Part shown: one piece after another, positions 1 to 11,331 of the stretch
Numbering within the stretch: position 1 is the stretch's first letter
How the letters are laid out: every line of letters begins with the position of its first letter
Assembly (NCBI GenBank): GCA_026874595.1
Contig: CM049314.1
Location: 53,487,812 to 53,551,811 of the forward strand
Origin: Sipunculus nudus
Lineage: Eukaryota > Annelida > Sipuncula > Golfingiida > Sipunculidae
DNA: 64,000 nt
Direction: 5' to 3'
Translations under genes and position numbers: made by a program
The notes under the pieces: model-generated
Told to the model about the DNA's origin: nothing
Databases searched by the model: none
The model's input: only the letters and a program-made list of their open reading frames with translations

Positions 1-1123
1 ATGCTAGGGTGTAAACACATGCACTTTTCCTGTAAGCACTGTTTCCTTAAATTTCATATCCTGTGTCTATATGCAGATGTATAGTAACTCTCACCATGAA
101 CCCCCACCCCTTTGCCATTCAGCCCTTGCACCTGTGGACTTGCCCAGTAGTTTTATAGCAGTTGTGTAAGGTTTTATTAAATGAGAAAAAAATAATGTAA
201 TAAAAAATGAGGATCTAATTGAAACACATATTATATTCTTACCTCAGCAGAATGGGTCATAAAGTGATCAGCTCTGTCTGTTCATCTCTGTTTATGATTA
301 AATTAATAACTATTATGAATCAACTGTTTTCCTTTAAGCCCTGTTGAATGCTCCCCCTCTCTCTCTTATTCTCTCGCTCTCTCCTCCTCCCTTCCTCCAT
401 CCAGACATATTAATAACATTAACACATTTTTTGTTTGTGAAATGTATCCTTGCAAATAACTTTTAGACACTTTTTTTCATCGCATCATTAAATGGTTACC
501 AGCCACATTTTTCATTTATTACACAGTACAGTATATATACTTATAAGATTAAGGTTATGCTCATTTAAAAATGGGATTTTTTATTTTTTTACGGCATTTT
601 ATTTCAGTTTATAAATTAAATGTGTAAAGTTATAATACCATTAATCTTCAGTTTCTTTCTTATTCAATAATTGACAGGTGTTTTTACATTCCAATGGTTA
701 TTTTATGTACATAATATTGTCATATAGCTGAAATTATGATACTTCTAGAAATATTTGATCATGAGAGACTTCTGCATCTTTTATAAAGTCAATAAAAGTG
801 CACAGTATTTGTTCACAGATTATGTAATTAATATTTGATGATCACCAGTTAGCAGGGCCATTTCACCTTAGCTTTTCAAATGCTAATAATAAGTATTTTT
901 TGCATTTGCTAAAATTTTCCAAAATTCAGCCTACAGGCGTGCCCCATGGGTCCTTTGTTCTGTTTTTGTGTGTTTTTAGCACTATGAAATTTTAACATTA
1001 CTGACTGTTCTTGTCAGCTGAGCGTCCTGGCCAATGGGTCACTTGTTATCAGGTGGGTAAGGTAGCAGAATGTCCTGGCTTGCAGTGACTTATGTTTGTC
1101 TAAGTCATGGTTCTTCTTTACAG
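1..1123 (+). other. Intron or upstream part of the DGAT2-like gene; no exon recognised
   Basis: This AT-rich stretch precedes the terminal exon at 1124 and ends in a polypyrimidine tract and CAG (about 1110-1123), so at least its right part is intron. I see a short CT-rich simple repeat near 352-400 and no reading frame that resembles an acyltransferase exon. The preceding coding exon must end after one base of a codon and lies to the left of the window or is unrecognised here. Confidence 0.6.
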
Positions 1124-1278
1124 TTGGAGCCCCAATTGAAATACCACAGCTTGATCAACCAACAAAAGATGATGTAGACAAGTGGCACCATGTGTATGTC
1201 GATGCTTTGACAAGGCTGTTTGAAGAACATAAAAGGAATAATGGTGTTTCAAAGGACCAGCACTTGGAAATTATATAG
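1124..1278 (+). CDS. Terminal exon of a DGAT2/MOGAT-family acyltransferase
   Basis: The exon encodes the C-terminus of a diacylglycerol/monoacylglycerol O-acyltransferase of the DGAT2 family, an ER-membrane enzyme that transfers an acyl group from acyl-CoA to mono- or diacylglycerol in triacylglycerol synthesis. The residues VGAPIEIPQL, then PTKDDVDKWHHVY, then LTRLFEEHK follow the family's ending: a short proline-containing segment, a PT-(K/E)-x2-(V/I)-D-x2-(H/Y) stretch, and a final LFEEHK helix near the stop. The acceptor is TTCTTCTTTACAG before 1124; the first two bases complete a Val codon begun in the previous exon. The stop is TAG at 1276-1278. The open frame continues a few codons left of 1124, but that part is intronic. 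Catalytic motifs would be in upstream exons outside the window. DGAT2 versus MOGAT cannot be decided from this exon. Confidence 0.85.
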
Positions 1279-1334
1279 GTCATGTGGATTCCTTAAAGAC
1301 AGATGGAGATTAAACATAAGCATTGAAAAAGAAA

Positions 1335-1355
1335 AATAAAGCTTATTTTAATAAA
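1335..1355 (+). terminator. Poly(A) signals of the DGAT2-like gene
   Basis: Two AATAAA hexamers occur at 1335-1340 and 1350-1355, about 57 and 72 bases after the stop codon, which is a usual position for 3'-end formation of a short 3' UTR. Confidence 0.6.
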
Positions 1356-1371
1356 AAATTTTGAAAAAGAT

Positions 1372-1885
1372 ATGGATATGTTTATATATGTCTCAATTAA
1401 TCAATCTATAGAACACATAAAACAAGTCCATGAAACACCTATTAACACATCGGTGTCCTCTTGTGTCCAAGGGGTCTCTCATCCATGCGGGTCCGTTGGT
1501 GTTCCTGGAGTCGCATCTGAGTCCTGGATTCTTACTCCTGTCCAAATTCTTAGGGGTAGCCCAGTCTCTGGCGCCAGTCCCTCCATAAAAGACGAGGAAA
1601 CAACTGTGAGTCCAGGAGGTTCCTGACCTCTATAAGTCAAAGCATTCCAGAGGCTTCCAAGAACGTTTACCTCACCCTAACTCCTTTCCTGCATATCTAA
1701 CATTGACCTGTATAGGACCAATGGGAGTCTTATCACTGAACTCATCACCTGAATTTGAGCTCCGATCGGATTCATCTCCACTCATCTCTGGTTCCAGCAC
1801 CACTTGGTCAGGGTTGGTTTGCGCCAATCCACCAAGGGCGTGGGAGGGTAATCAAAATTAAGACCACTTATTAGTAATCCTGTGT
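1372..1885. other. Unassigned segment, possibly an old transposon remnant
   Basis: This stretch is more GC-rich than its surroundings. On the minus strand an acidic and Ser-rich frame of about 60 codons (containing SGDESDRSSNSGDEFSD) runs from about 1855 to a stop at 1674-1672. The + strand frame 1372-1626 shows no family features. No protein family was recognised on either strand; it could be the tail of a retroelement gene or chance. Confidence 0.25.
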
Positions 1886-2205
1886 GCTTATGTTGTGGAG
1901 TCGTCCATACGTTAATCTATACTATCTCAAAACGGCAGAGGCTAGCATTAGTAAATTAAAAGGAAAGAAAATCAGTCATAAAAACTGTCCGATTGAGCTT
2001 ATTTTTGGATATCTGCATTGACTTCGATTCTACAGGGAGAAAGCTAAAGAAAAACCTAAAAGCCGTCGGAACTGTCCCGCAATTTTGTTCAAAAGGTCCC
2101 AAAATAATCCTAAAAACAATCTGTCATAGCAAGCTGAACTTAGTCATTTGGCCAATTAAGCATAATTAAAACACAATCATTGAAACGGCAGGAACTAGTG
2201 TTGCA
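1886..2205 (+). repeat. Diverged fragment of interspersed family a
   Basis: The segment runs in the same order as 4729-5110 and 20870-21070: GTCGTCC, then CGTTAA..ATACTATCTC, AAACGGCAG..GCTAGCAT, AATCAGTCAT, AGGGA(A)AAAGCTAAA, GAACTGTCC, AAGCTGAACTTAGTCAT and finally GAAACGGCAGGAACTAG. Spacing and many bases have drifted, so this is an old partial copy lacking the head and the right-hand half. Confidence 0.6.
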
Positions 2206-2857
2206 GATGTCTCTTTTATTGTGTGCAGCAGTATTACATGTGTATGTGTAGCGCAAGTATTGTCCGTTGCCATGGGAGACGCGCGAGCTGGGCTGGCCTA
2301 CGTGTGACCCTGGAGTGTTTAGACACAATGCTAATCTGGAACTTTCTCGGCTGGTGGCGCTCTATGAGCGCATGCCTTGTAATGTTCTTTGGGCGTGTGT
2401 ATTATGTATTGTTGGGTTCTTTCGATTGTTCGTAAAATAGAAGTTTCTAGAATTTTCGGATGAAAAGTTATAAATAAGGGGCTGTGTTTAGAGCCGGGGG
2501 AGAGAGAGAAATATTCCAGCGGACACGGAAGTGGGTGAGTCAGGTTTTGACCTATCCGATAAATGCAGTAGTGCCAGAGATTCTACAAACTCTATGAAAA
2601 TTTAGTGCCTGTCTCCAGTTTGCTTTCGGGATTATAACAAGAGCTTTACTTTGGACTATTTGAACTGTTTACGTGGACTATTGGTTTTAAAGGACTTGCT
2701 TGTCGCTGTGACAGTGGTGGTATCCAGGTACTGTACGGTTTATTTATTACACTATGTAATTGTTTTGATTTCCTGTTATACTGTTGTTATACTGTGAGAT
2801 TGTATTGATTTTGTGTATTGTAATGTAAGGATTGTTTTAAGAATAAATTATAATTTA
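2206..2857 (+). other. Unassigned segment with LTR-like promoter and poly(A) motifs
   Basis: A TATAAATA box (2469-2476) is followed by AATAAA (2842-2847) shortly before a minisatellite, the arrangement of the regulatory part of an LTR. I found no second copy, no primer-binding site and no clean TG..CA borders, so an LTR origin is only a possibility. No coding region is evident. Confidence 0.25.
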
Positions 2858-3832
2858 TGGGATGTTTGTAGCGTGAGAGAGTATACGGCGAGGCATTAGA
2901 ACATCCAGGGCGATGTTTGTAGCTAGGATAGTATACAGCGAGGCATTAGAATATCCAGGCGGATGTTTATAGCGTGAGAAAGTATACTGCGAGGCATTAG
3001 AATATCCAGGGGGTTGTTTGTAGCTTGAGAGAGTATACGGCGAGGTATTAGAATATCCAGTGGGATGTTTGTAGCGTGAGAGAGTATACGGCGAGGTATT
3101 AGAATATCCAGGGGGGGTGTTTATAGCGTGAGAGAGTATACGGTATAGCATAAGAATATTCAGGGGATGTTTGAAGCGTAAGAGAGAATATACGGCGAGG
3201 TATTAGAATAACCAGGGGGTTGTTTATAGCGTGAGAGAGTATACAGCGAAGCATAATAATATCTAGGGGGATGTTTGTAGCGTGAGAAAATATACAGCGA
3301 AGCATAATAATATCCAGGGGGATGTTTGTAGCGTGAGAAAGTATACAGCGAGGTTTTAGAATATCCAAGGGGATGTTAGTAGCGTGAGAAAGTATACAGC
3401 GAGGTTTTAGAATATCCAAGGGGATGTTAGTAGCGTGAGAGATTATACGGCGAGGCATTAGGTGAGAGAGTATACGGCGAAACATTAGAATATCTAGGGG
3501 CATGTTCATAGAGTGAGAAAGTTTACGGTGAGGCATTAGAATATCCAGGGGGATGTTTATAGCTTGAGAAAGTATACGGCGAGGCATTAGAATATCCAGG
3601 GGGGATGATTGTAGCGTGAGAAAGTATACGGCGAGGCATTAGAATATCCAGGGCGATGTTTGTAGCGTGGATAGTATACAGCGAGGCATTAGAATATCCA
3701 GGGGGATGTTTGTAGCGTGAGAGATTATACGACGAGGCATTAGAATATCCAGGGGGATGTTTGTAGCGTGAGAGATTATACAGCGAGGCATTAGAATATC
3801 CAGGGGGATGTTCATAGCGTAAGAGAGTATAC
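2858..3832 (+). repeat. 50-51-bp minisatellite, about 20 units
   Basis: Tandem units read roughly GATGTTTGTAGCGTGAGA, then AGTATACGGCGAGGCATTAG, then AATATCCAGGG. Units begin near 2861, 2911, 2961, 3013, 3063, 3116, 3167, 3219, 3271, 3322, 3373, 3423, 3502, 3553, 3605, 3655, 3705, 3756 and 3807, with one truncated unit near 3460. Variation is mainly point changes and one-base length differences. The minus-strand reading frames here are only the repeat translated. Confidence 0.93.
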
Positions 3833-3835
3833 TGA

Positions 3836-4700
3836 TTGACTTAATGGAGTATCATTTTATTAACATGTCATATAACAGAGAACATATAAAAAATAACGGC
3901 GTTTAACATTTTTCTTAGAGTCAAGCCTTTTGCTTGAAAACAATACAAGTTAACGAAGTTGATGTGTCGTTTATATTGTTAGTTTTCAATCTGTATTATA
4001 AAGCACTATTCATCATTCTTTGCAACTGTCGCTTTCCTGCGACTTGTTTTGCCATTCATGTCATGCATAAACCTATCAAACTAATTAGACCTTTAGTATA
4101 AAAGCCCACTTGATTTAATAAAAGAAATGATAGTTGTGCATCTGTGTGTCTCTAAACTAATGAGCCTTTAATTCAGTCTTTTTAACTAAGCCTACTTCAG
4201 AAACCTCTCTAAAGGTTCTAAAAGCAGTATTGGTGTTATCAAACGGTTAATGCCGGGGTATATATATTTTAACTGTAAGTTGACCCTTCTCTGAGCAACT
4301 ATTAAGGAAAATATGCATTTGTATACTTCTGGGTTTGTGGATGCTCCTAGATAAAGCATTCGTCGCAGATCTCCCTGGCTATAACCGCTGTTTTGTATAG
4401 CAGGGTCCGACCACCAGGGTGGGCACTGCATGACCAAAGAATTGTAATCAGACCAATAATTTCAAACATGCGACATCCTCTTTCGTTGGTCTGATTTCCA
4501 GGTGTCCCGTCCCAGTTCACTCCTGCTTTAATTTGAAATGATAAAAATGTCAAGATAATGTTTATGAGATCTGTGCGAGATGCAGATTTTGATATAATAA
4601 TTGATAAATTCGCATAAAAATCAATTCCTGTAATGAATGTAAAGACTGGAGTAGCTGTTAATATTCTGTGTGAATATCATTATAATTACCATACTTTTTA
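3836..4700. other. Unannotated AT-rich spacer
   Basis: I see no gene, RNA or repeat here that I can support. Two overlapping minus-strand frames (4192-4437 and 4347-4553) have no recognisable domain or splice context. Confidence 0.5.
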
Positions 4701-5167
4701 GCGGACCTATGAGCTTATGCGATGGTGCGGCGTCGTCCGTCGTGTGTCGTGCGTCGTCTGTACGTTAACCATAGCTATCTCAAAAAACGGCAGGAGCTAG
4801 CATCACCAATTTTTTTGCAAATAATCAGTCATCAAAAAAACTATATCGCATTTTGTTTATTTTTTTTCTAACTGCATTTTCTTAGATTTTATAGGGAAAA
4901 AGCTAAAAAAGCTTTAAAAATCTTCTTCTCCGAAACTGTCCAGCCAAATTGTCCAATATTTCACAGAAATGATCCCTGGAACAATCTTTCTCAAGTTTGT
5001 TCGAATGGTTCCAGTTCGGAGATTTTTTGCCGAGTTACAGGAGGTTGAACTTTGTTAGCTGCGCAAAAAAGCATATTAAAATTTAAATCTCAGAAACGAC
5101 TGGAGCTATCATCACCAAACTTTATGCCAATGTTGGTCACATAGGTCATATCTGAAATTGAGGTATT
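4701..5167 (+). mobile_element. Family a element, copy A, left part (split by a LINE)
   Basis: The element starts near TTTTTAGCGGACC, followed by GAGCTTATGCGATGGTG and a GTC-rich run. It then has several diverged sub-units, each with a phrase like 'ATCTCAGAAACGACTGGAGCTATCATCACCAA'-type wording broken by indels. It matches the intact copy at 20840-21125 in order and orientation. At 5154-5167 it breaks at GAAATTGAGGTATT, and its continuation resumes at 11605-11619. No transposase or helicase is encoded, so this is a non-autonomous element. Confidence 0.75.
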
Positions 5168-5182
5168 TTTTTTCTTTTTTTT
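5166..5182 (-). other. Poly(A) tail of the LINE
   Basis: The + strand reads T8-C-T8 directly after the left target-site copy, which is an A-rich tail on the element's strand and marks its 3' end. Confidence 0.75.
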
Positions 5183-5727
5183 CCTCTCACCTCTTTGGGA
5201 TGTCTCAGTATTACTAGATATTTATTTATAACGTTCTTTTTCATCATCGATATCCCTCGGAACAAGAAAAAAAACCTTACAAATCTTGTGTTTATAACAT
5301 GAACATCTTCAGTATTGCAAGATTTTAAATACAATGTTTCAAGTTTTTCTGACAAAGTACATACAAATATTGATTCAGCAAAAAGGAATTAACAAGGGAA
5401 ATTTAAAATTGCTTTTATTGCTACTTGTTTGTACTTTTTCAAAGACAAGTGCATATGGGCCATGTAGACGTATTCCTGTCGAGAGGATAAAACGAGTATT
5501 GGTGAAGAGACTTTTATTTTGTTTACAACAATCATAATTATATCTCATTCTATCGATATATTTTCAATATCATTGGAAACCAACATTTAATTTAATAAGA
5601 ACAACAGTGTTATTTGTAGATTTAACTGGTTTGGTCAGATCAACATAATATTTACCAGATCCGAATATAAATCTAAATATACATACATACGTATATATAC
5701 ATCCATGAAGGATCACGCGTTCACCAT

Positions 5728-5755
<28 letters not shown>
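5728..5755. repeat. (AT)n microsatellite in the LINE 3' region
   Basis: A pure AT dinucleotide run lies between the end of ORF2 and the poly(A) tail of the LINE. Confidence 0.9.
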
Positions 5756-5758
<3 letters not shown>

Positions 5759-5857
5759 ATATACACCCAAATTTATACACACACATGCACATACTCTTAC
5801 CTACATATTTATACACATTTCAAAATTAATTTTCCCAGAGTTAATTCTCAAAATTCT

Positions 5858-8800
5858 TCACGCTTTAAAAAACATTAAGTAGGTTACCCCACTTTTGTTT
5901 ATGAATATACATTTTGTTATTTTTTCAGCTACTCTTCTTTCCAATCCTTCAAATTTCTTAACATGTGATATATATACAGTGAAAGATGGAAAATTACCCG
6001 ATTCTCTATTTTTAAAAAATACATATTTTTGTAGCAATAATAACAAATCTATTATACGTTTATTTACATTGTCTTTGTCACATCCCGTGTATAAAAGGAG
6101 CGGAGTCAGTGCAGGCCTGTTTATTACAGCGTGTTCTGCCCACTGACTAATTTGTCTATAAAATGATTTAGCTGTGTCGCAGTCACAGAATAAATGCACC
6201 GCTGTTTCTGTTTCTTTTTTGCAATATGAACACATATTGGTATCAGTTATTTTCCATATGTCTAGCTTTACATTCACAGACAATATATTATGGATTATTA
6301 TAAACTGAAATTGCCTCAAAAACATATCCATAGTGGTTATATATATATAATCAAATGCATCTTTCCAGGAAAATACCTGAGGTAAGCTTTCCTCTAGTTT
6401 AATTCTATTAGCCGGCTCGTTTGTATAGTCATTTATAACCATATTATACACCTTACGGTAATTGACTTTTCTTAAGTCTAGAACTCGATTATTCAATAAT
6501 AAAGAGTCTTTCACGTAGATATCAGTCATATTCTCTGATTTTAGAACTAATTTCCACTCCTTTAGTACCGCTTGTTGTATAGAATACCGGAACATCAGGT
6601 ATTTTTTTAAAGAGTCTATTTTCAGGGTGAAATATTTCCGAAAAATTCTTAGATTCTCCATTTGGTTCGTATAAATCATGAATACATTTAATTCCAATGT
6701 TATAAAAAAATCCAGAGTATACTGATTTACCTGCTATTTTGACAAATTTGTTCAAATCTTGTTCCAAACGGGTTGTAATAAGATTTGTTGTGGATTTGTA
6801 GGCCAAAATATAGCAATTTTATCCCAAATTTTAAAACAGTGTGAATAAAATTTAGATATTTTTCTTTTCATATTAAAAAAAAAATCTTAATTGGCATTCA
6901 ATTTTTCTACACCGCCAACATTTTTTAGATACATATTAGGTATGACTATACATTTTGCATTTGATAAATTTTTCATTCGGATCATCCACATAATTTTTTA
7001 GCTTTTCAATATGGCATTAATGTCTGGCATATTTATACCGCCATTTTCTTTTTCACTTACAAGTACCCCATATTTAATCTTTGGTTTTCGTCCAAACCAT
7101 ATAAAATCTACCATTATATTTTTAACTTTCTTGATAAAGTCTGGGGTTGGAGTCATAATATTCATAACATATACTAATTTTGAGATTCCAATGGTTTTTA
7201 TAACTGTATTTCTTCCAAATACTGTTAAAGTTCGCGATTTACACATATTAAATGCGATTTTTAACGTCGTAGACTTTATCGAAGGTGAGTTTTTGAGAGA
7301 GAGTTTCATTTTCATCGCGTCCTTATGTAAATTCACCCATTTAATGTCTCTCAACGATAAAGCTGTAGGAATTGATTTTTCCCTACCCAGCCATGCCGCT
7401 TCACATTTTGTATAATTTATTTCTACTGATGATACCTTTGCAAATTTATTTATTTTTTTTTACTTCAATCATTGAGTCAACATCTCTGAAAAAGAATGTA
7501 GTGTCATCTGCAAATAGACATTGTTTTATTTCTGTATCACCTATCAATATTCCTTTCACTTTATTTGTTTGTCGCATTTTTATTGCCATTATTTCAATAA
7601 CCAATAAAAATAAGTATGGTGCAATGGGGTCGCCTTGTCTTGTGCCCTTTTCCATTTTCAAATAACCCGTAGTAAAACCATTATTCATTACACAGCTCTC
7701 TAACCCATTATGCATTAATTTTATCCAAATAATTAAATTATTTCCAAACCCAAATTTCTCGAGTACAGTAAATAAAAATACATGATCTATCGAGTCAAAA
7801 GCAGAGGCAAAACCGACTGCAAACATTATAGCATTACAATCTTCTAAATAACAGAAATCTATTATATCATTTATTTGAAGGGTTGCATCTGATATTCTTT
7901 TGTCTTTTATAAAGGCAGTTTGATCCTCATCTATTATTTTGGTAGGTTGTTTTGTAATCGTTTTACTAAGGTTTTGCTTAATATCTTTGCATCCACATTA
8001 ACCAAGCTGATTAGCCTCCAAGAAGTTGACTGGCGATTATCCTTTCCTGGCTTCTCAATTAGCGTAATTATCCCTTGTCTTTGACTTGGTGAAAGGGAAC
8101 CGACAGTGAAGCTTCTGTTAAAGGAATATTCAAGTTCATCACTAATTAAATAAAAAAAAGTATTATGAAATTCTTTTGGTAGTCCGTCGTTGCCAGGAGT
8201 CTTATTGTCCTTCATTTCCTTTAAGCTATGTAAAATTTCTTCTTTGCTTATTAATCCCTCACAAGCATTTACTTCTTGTTCTGACAAAATTGGTAAGTTT
8301 AATTCGGAAATGAAATCTACACAATCGCTCTTTTTAATAGCATTTACATTCTCAAATTTACGTTTAAAAAAGGATTTAATTCCATCCATTATTTTTTGCT
8401 GGTTTACTTCTTCTTTATCATTTATAATCAATTTCCTCACAGTAGATTTCTTCTTATTCTTGACCATAGTGTTAAAAAATTATTTAGAGCTTCGCTCTCC
8501 TTGTTCGAAAAATTTGACTCTGGATCTAACAATTAACCCCTCAGTGTATTTTTCATAATATTCTTCGATTTCATGACGAATGGTAGTATAGTTTTTAATA
8601 GTCGTTTTATCAGAAGCTGATTATTTCATTTCTGCGTCTTGTAATTTATTTTCTAAAATATATAGCCTCCATTTTTCCCTCTTCCGCTTCATCTTTGAGA
8701 AACTTATAGAAAATTGTTTTATTTTGAATTTTAAATAATCCCAATTTCCATCTAAATTGCACCTCTCGGTATTCTGTAATAATTTAATGTGATCTCTTAA

Positions 8801-9627
8801 ACCTGTTACATAATCTGTGTCTTTCAGTAAGGATAAGTTTAACTTCCAATGTGATGGGCCATATAATGCTTTTTGAGTGTAACTGAAATCGGTAATAACG
8901 GCGGAGTGATCAGTAAATATTGCAGGCCTAATCTTCACATCGGTCACATTTGCGTTTAAATATGAAGAAACGAAAATATAATCCAGTCTTCGTTGTCTGA
9001 GAGGATTTGTTGACCTCCATGTTTATCTACGAGCATCCGGGTTTCTTACTCTAAACAGGTCAATTAAATCAAAACTGCGTGTAAGATAAGTAACACGTTG
9101 GATCGATTTCGTCTTAGGAGTGTACGTATCGCCATCTGCATCGAGATATGAAAGACATATATTAAAATCACCACCCCAGACAATTTGTGTTTCCGAATCT
9201 ATTTGTATGTTTGTTAATATTTCCAAGATATTATCATAAAATATCACCTGTTGTAATTCGGTGTTTGGTGCATATAAGTATTTATAAGCAACGTTTTTCT
9301 CCCTTGAACTAATGCTTGTACAATAATGAAACGTCCGTCTTTATCCATATTTTTTTAAATAGTTCCTGAAATTCTACAAGTAACAAAACTACAAGACCTA
9401 CAAGTAACAAAACACCTCTTGCCTGATTTGTACCATGAGAAAAATAGGTATGTCCAGACCAATCATGTAACCATTCTGATTCCACAGTATCTGTACAATG
9501 GGCTTCCTGAAGAAAAAATTACACTTTTTGCTCCTCTGTTGTTTAACAACCAATTATAGATATCTACTCTTTTCTTTTTTCTTCTTATTCCTTTTACATT
9601 AAGTGTTATAACTGAGAAATCCGACAT
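5858..9627 (-). pseudogene. LINE ORF2 remnant: AP endonuclease and reverse transcriptase
   Basis: ORF2 begins at ATG 9627 with SVITLNVKG, typical of L1 endonuclease starts. After a frameshift the endonuclease continues with LQEAH near 9510 (QETH-type motif), then GGDFN in the 9023-9247 frame, an in-frame stop just below it near 9027, RRLDYIF, and TDHSAV near 8905 (SDH-type motif). The RT domain has GNDGLPKEF, QGIITLIEKPGKD and SWRLISLVN in 8467-7934, then AFDSIDHV, TRQGDPIAP and the catalytic FADD (complement of 7503-7514). The C-terminal part (6697-5858) has a C-x2-C..H-x4-C zinc-binding pattern (CSYC..HLFCDC) typical of L1-type ORF2. At least five breaks in frame show it is non-functional. 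RT motifs place it with L1/Tx1-like elements; a precise clade needs a tree. Confidence 0.9.
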
Positions 9628-10412
9628 ACAGAAAACTTTTAAGATTGTAAAATTTTGTCAATGTCAGCAAATTGCTCATAGGAAGCCAAGCACTAATACT
9701 CAAAAATATATTAATTTCCATATAAGACATGTATAATTAATATACATCCAAGGTGTATATTCATGCCCAGTGCACCTACTTCCCTATTTTGAAGTCCAAG
9801 GGAACAAGTGGTTAGCGTACTTTTGTCAGAGTACTTTGTAATTTTGTTATCTGTTACCGACAGATCACAAGATACATAAATAAGCAGGTGACATAATTCC
9901 ATAATATACATAAATGTGAATGTTAGAGCATGTGGCGCCTTTAGAGGAGAGAACAAAGACATCAGAGTCTTTAATATGCGTAAACAATTATAGTAAATAG
10001 AACAAGATCACTGAAGTGAGCCTTTAATAAAAAAATAAACATTGCCGAGAATTAAGCGTATATAATTGGAGATGGATTAGACTTTTTTTTAATAACTAGG
10101 AAGATCGGCTCCTAATGTTATAGTTTATAACTTATACGTATCGCCCAGTTTTTTTTTGGTTTTTTTTGGCAGCATTCAACATATATACGTATTCTTTATA
10201 CATTCTGCAGTTTTCCAGTGTACACATATCTGCTCATAATGAAGAATATTAATTAGTCTAAGGATAATTATACCAGATCAAAAACCAACTTGCTCAAGTA
10301 CTTTGTATGTAAACAAAATTTGTACAAGTAGACACTGTAAATTTATTTCTTTGAAATAATAAAAAAACGCTTCTTAAGTATACCTTTATAATCATAAACA
10401 AATAACGAACGG
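9628..10412 (-). other. Inter-ORF region of the LINE
   Basis: About 780 bases separate ORF1 and ORF2. I see no reading frame with family features. The length is large for L1-type elements and could include a later insertion or a real spacer. Confidence 0.5.
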
Positions 10413-11331
10413 TCATGTTCTTATTGGTGTGGATGTTAACTGTGGGTTACTGTTTATAACTTCTGAATATTGTCTCGGGGGATTACTTTTCAAGTGTTCG
10501 AGCCAGGCTTTGAACTTGGTTTCGCTTGTAAACCTGTGGACCTTCGTTCCTCGGTCCCTCACAAATATTACGCCATCTGTAGTCCAACAGTCCTGAATAA
10601 GGGTCTCGCGTTTTGCGGTCAATGCACATTTGAGCATATAGCCATTCGCGATTTTGTCAAATCCTCATTGACAGAGAGACCCTTCGCTCTGTCGCCAGAC
10701 TTTCGCAGTCGAGATTTTCCTTTCATGAAGGAAACCTTTGTTTGGTGTGAAAGGAATTTCACAATGACTGCTCTAGGCCTGCCTGAGGACAATGGTCGGC
10801 CGACACGGTGTGATCGTTCTATATCGGTTTTATTTATGTTAATGTCCATCATGTTTTTAGCCATATCTATCACCATTTGGTCCGTATCTTCATTTTCCTG
10901 CTCTGGCCACGGATTTACAATCCTGACTGACGTCCGACGAGAGTACTGCTATTGATTGTCCAGCTCCTCCCTTAACATACCCACAGTATTTTGCAGTTCC
11001 ACTACCGTACTTGAGAGCTCCCTGATTTTTCATCATACGCTTTCAGTCTCTCATCTACGGCTTCATCAACAATCTTTTTAAAGGCAATTTTAATTTCCAC
11101 AGATTCAAGAGCTACTGCTAACATTTGTGTAAATTTTTCAGAATTACCTACCACAACTGGCTCATCGTCTTTGTGCTCAGTGAGGGCGGACAACGGGTAA
11201 TCCTCAGATGAACTCATAACTCCCTCTTTATTACGCTTTTTTTCTTGTTCAAACGAGTTTCCCCTAGATGAATCACTGAGGACCATTTTCTTTTCTTTAA
11301 TTTGCTTTTTCGCAGATACAGAAGTAGCCAT
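10413..11331 (-). pseudogene. LINE ORF1 remnant (L1 ORF1p-like)
   Basis: The frame starts MATSVSAKKQ and has a charged, helical N-terminal part. A frameshift in an A-run near 11030 leads into a heptad-like VVELQNTV..LREELDN segment, which meets an in-frame TAG where family members have an acidic residue. QYSRRTSVRI then follows, and an RRM-like part with DIERSHRVG, RAVIVKF and LSVNEDLTKSR (10876-10413). This order (coiled coil, RRM, C-terminal domain) is that of L1-type ORF1 RNA-binding proteins that package the element RNA. The breaks make it inactive. Confidence 0.8.

Noticed and set aside
1372-1626. 84-codon + strand frame after the acyltransferase gene
   Set aside because: No domain, no splice sites, and it starts just after the poly(A) signals of the upstream gene.
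2855-3587. Minus-strand frames of 98 and 162 codons
   Set aside because: They are translations of the 50-bp minisatellite, changing phase at unit length differences.
5895-8558. + strand frames across 5.9-8.6 kb
   Set aside because: They are antisense shadows of the LINE ORF2 reverse transcriptase on the minus strand.
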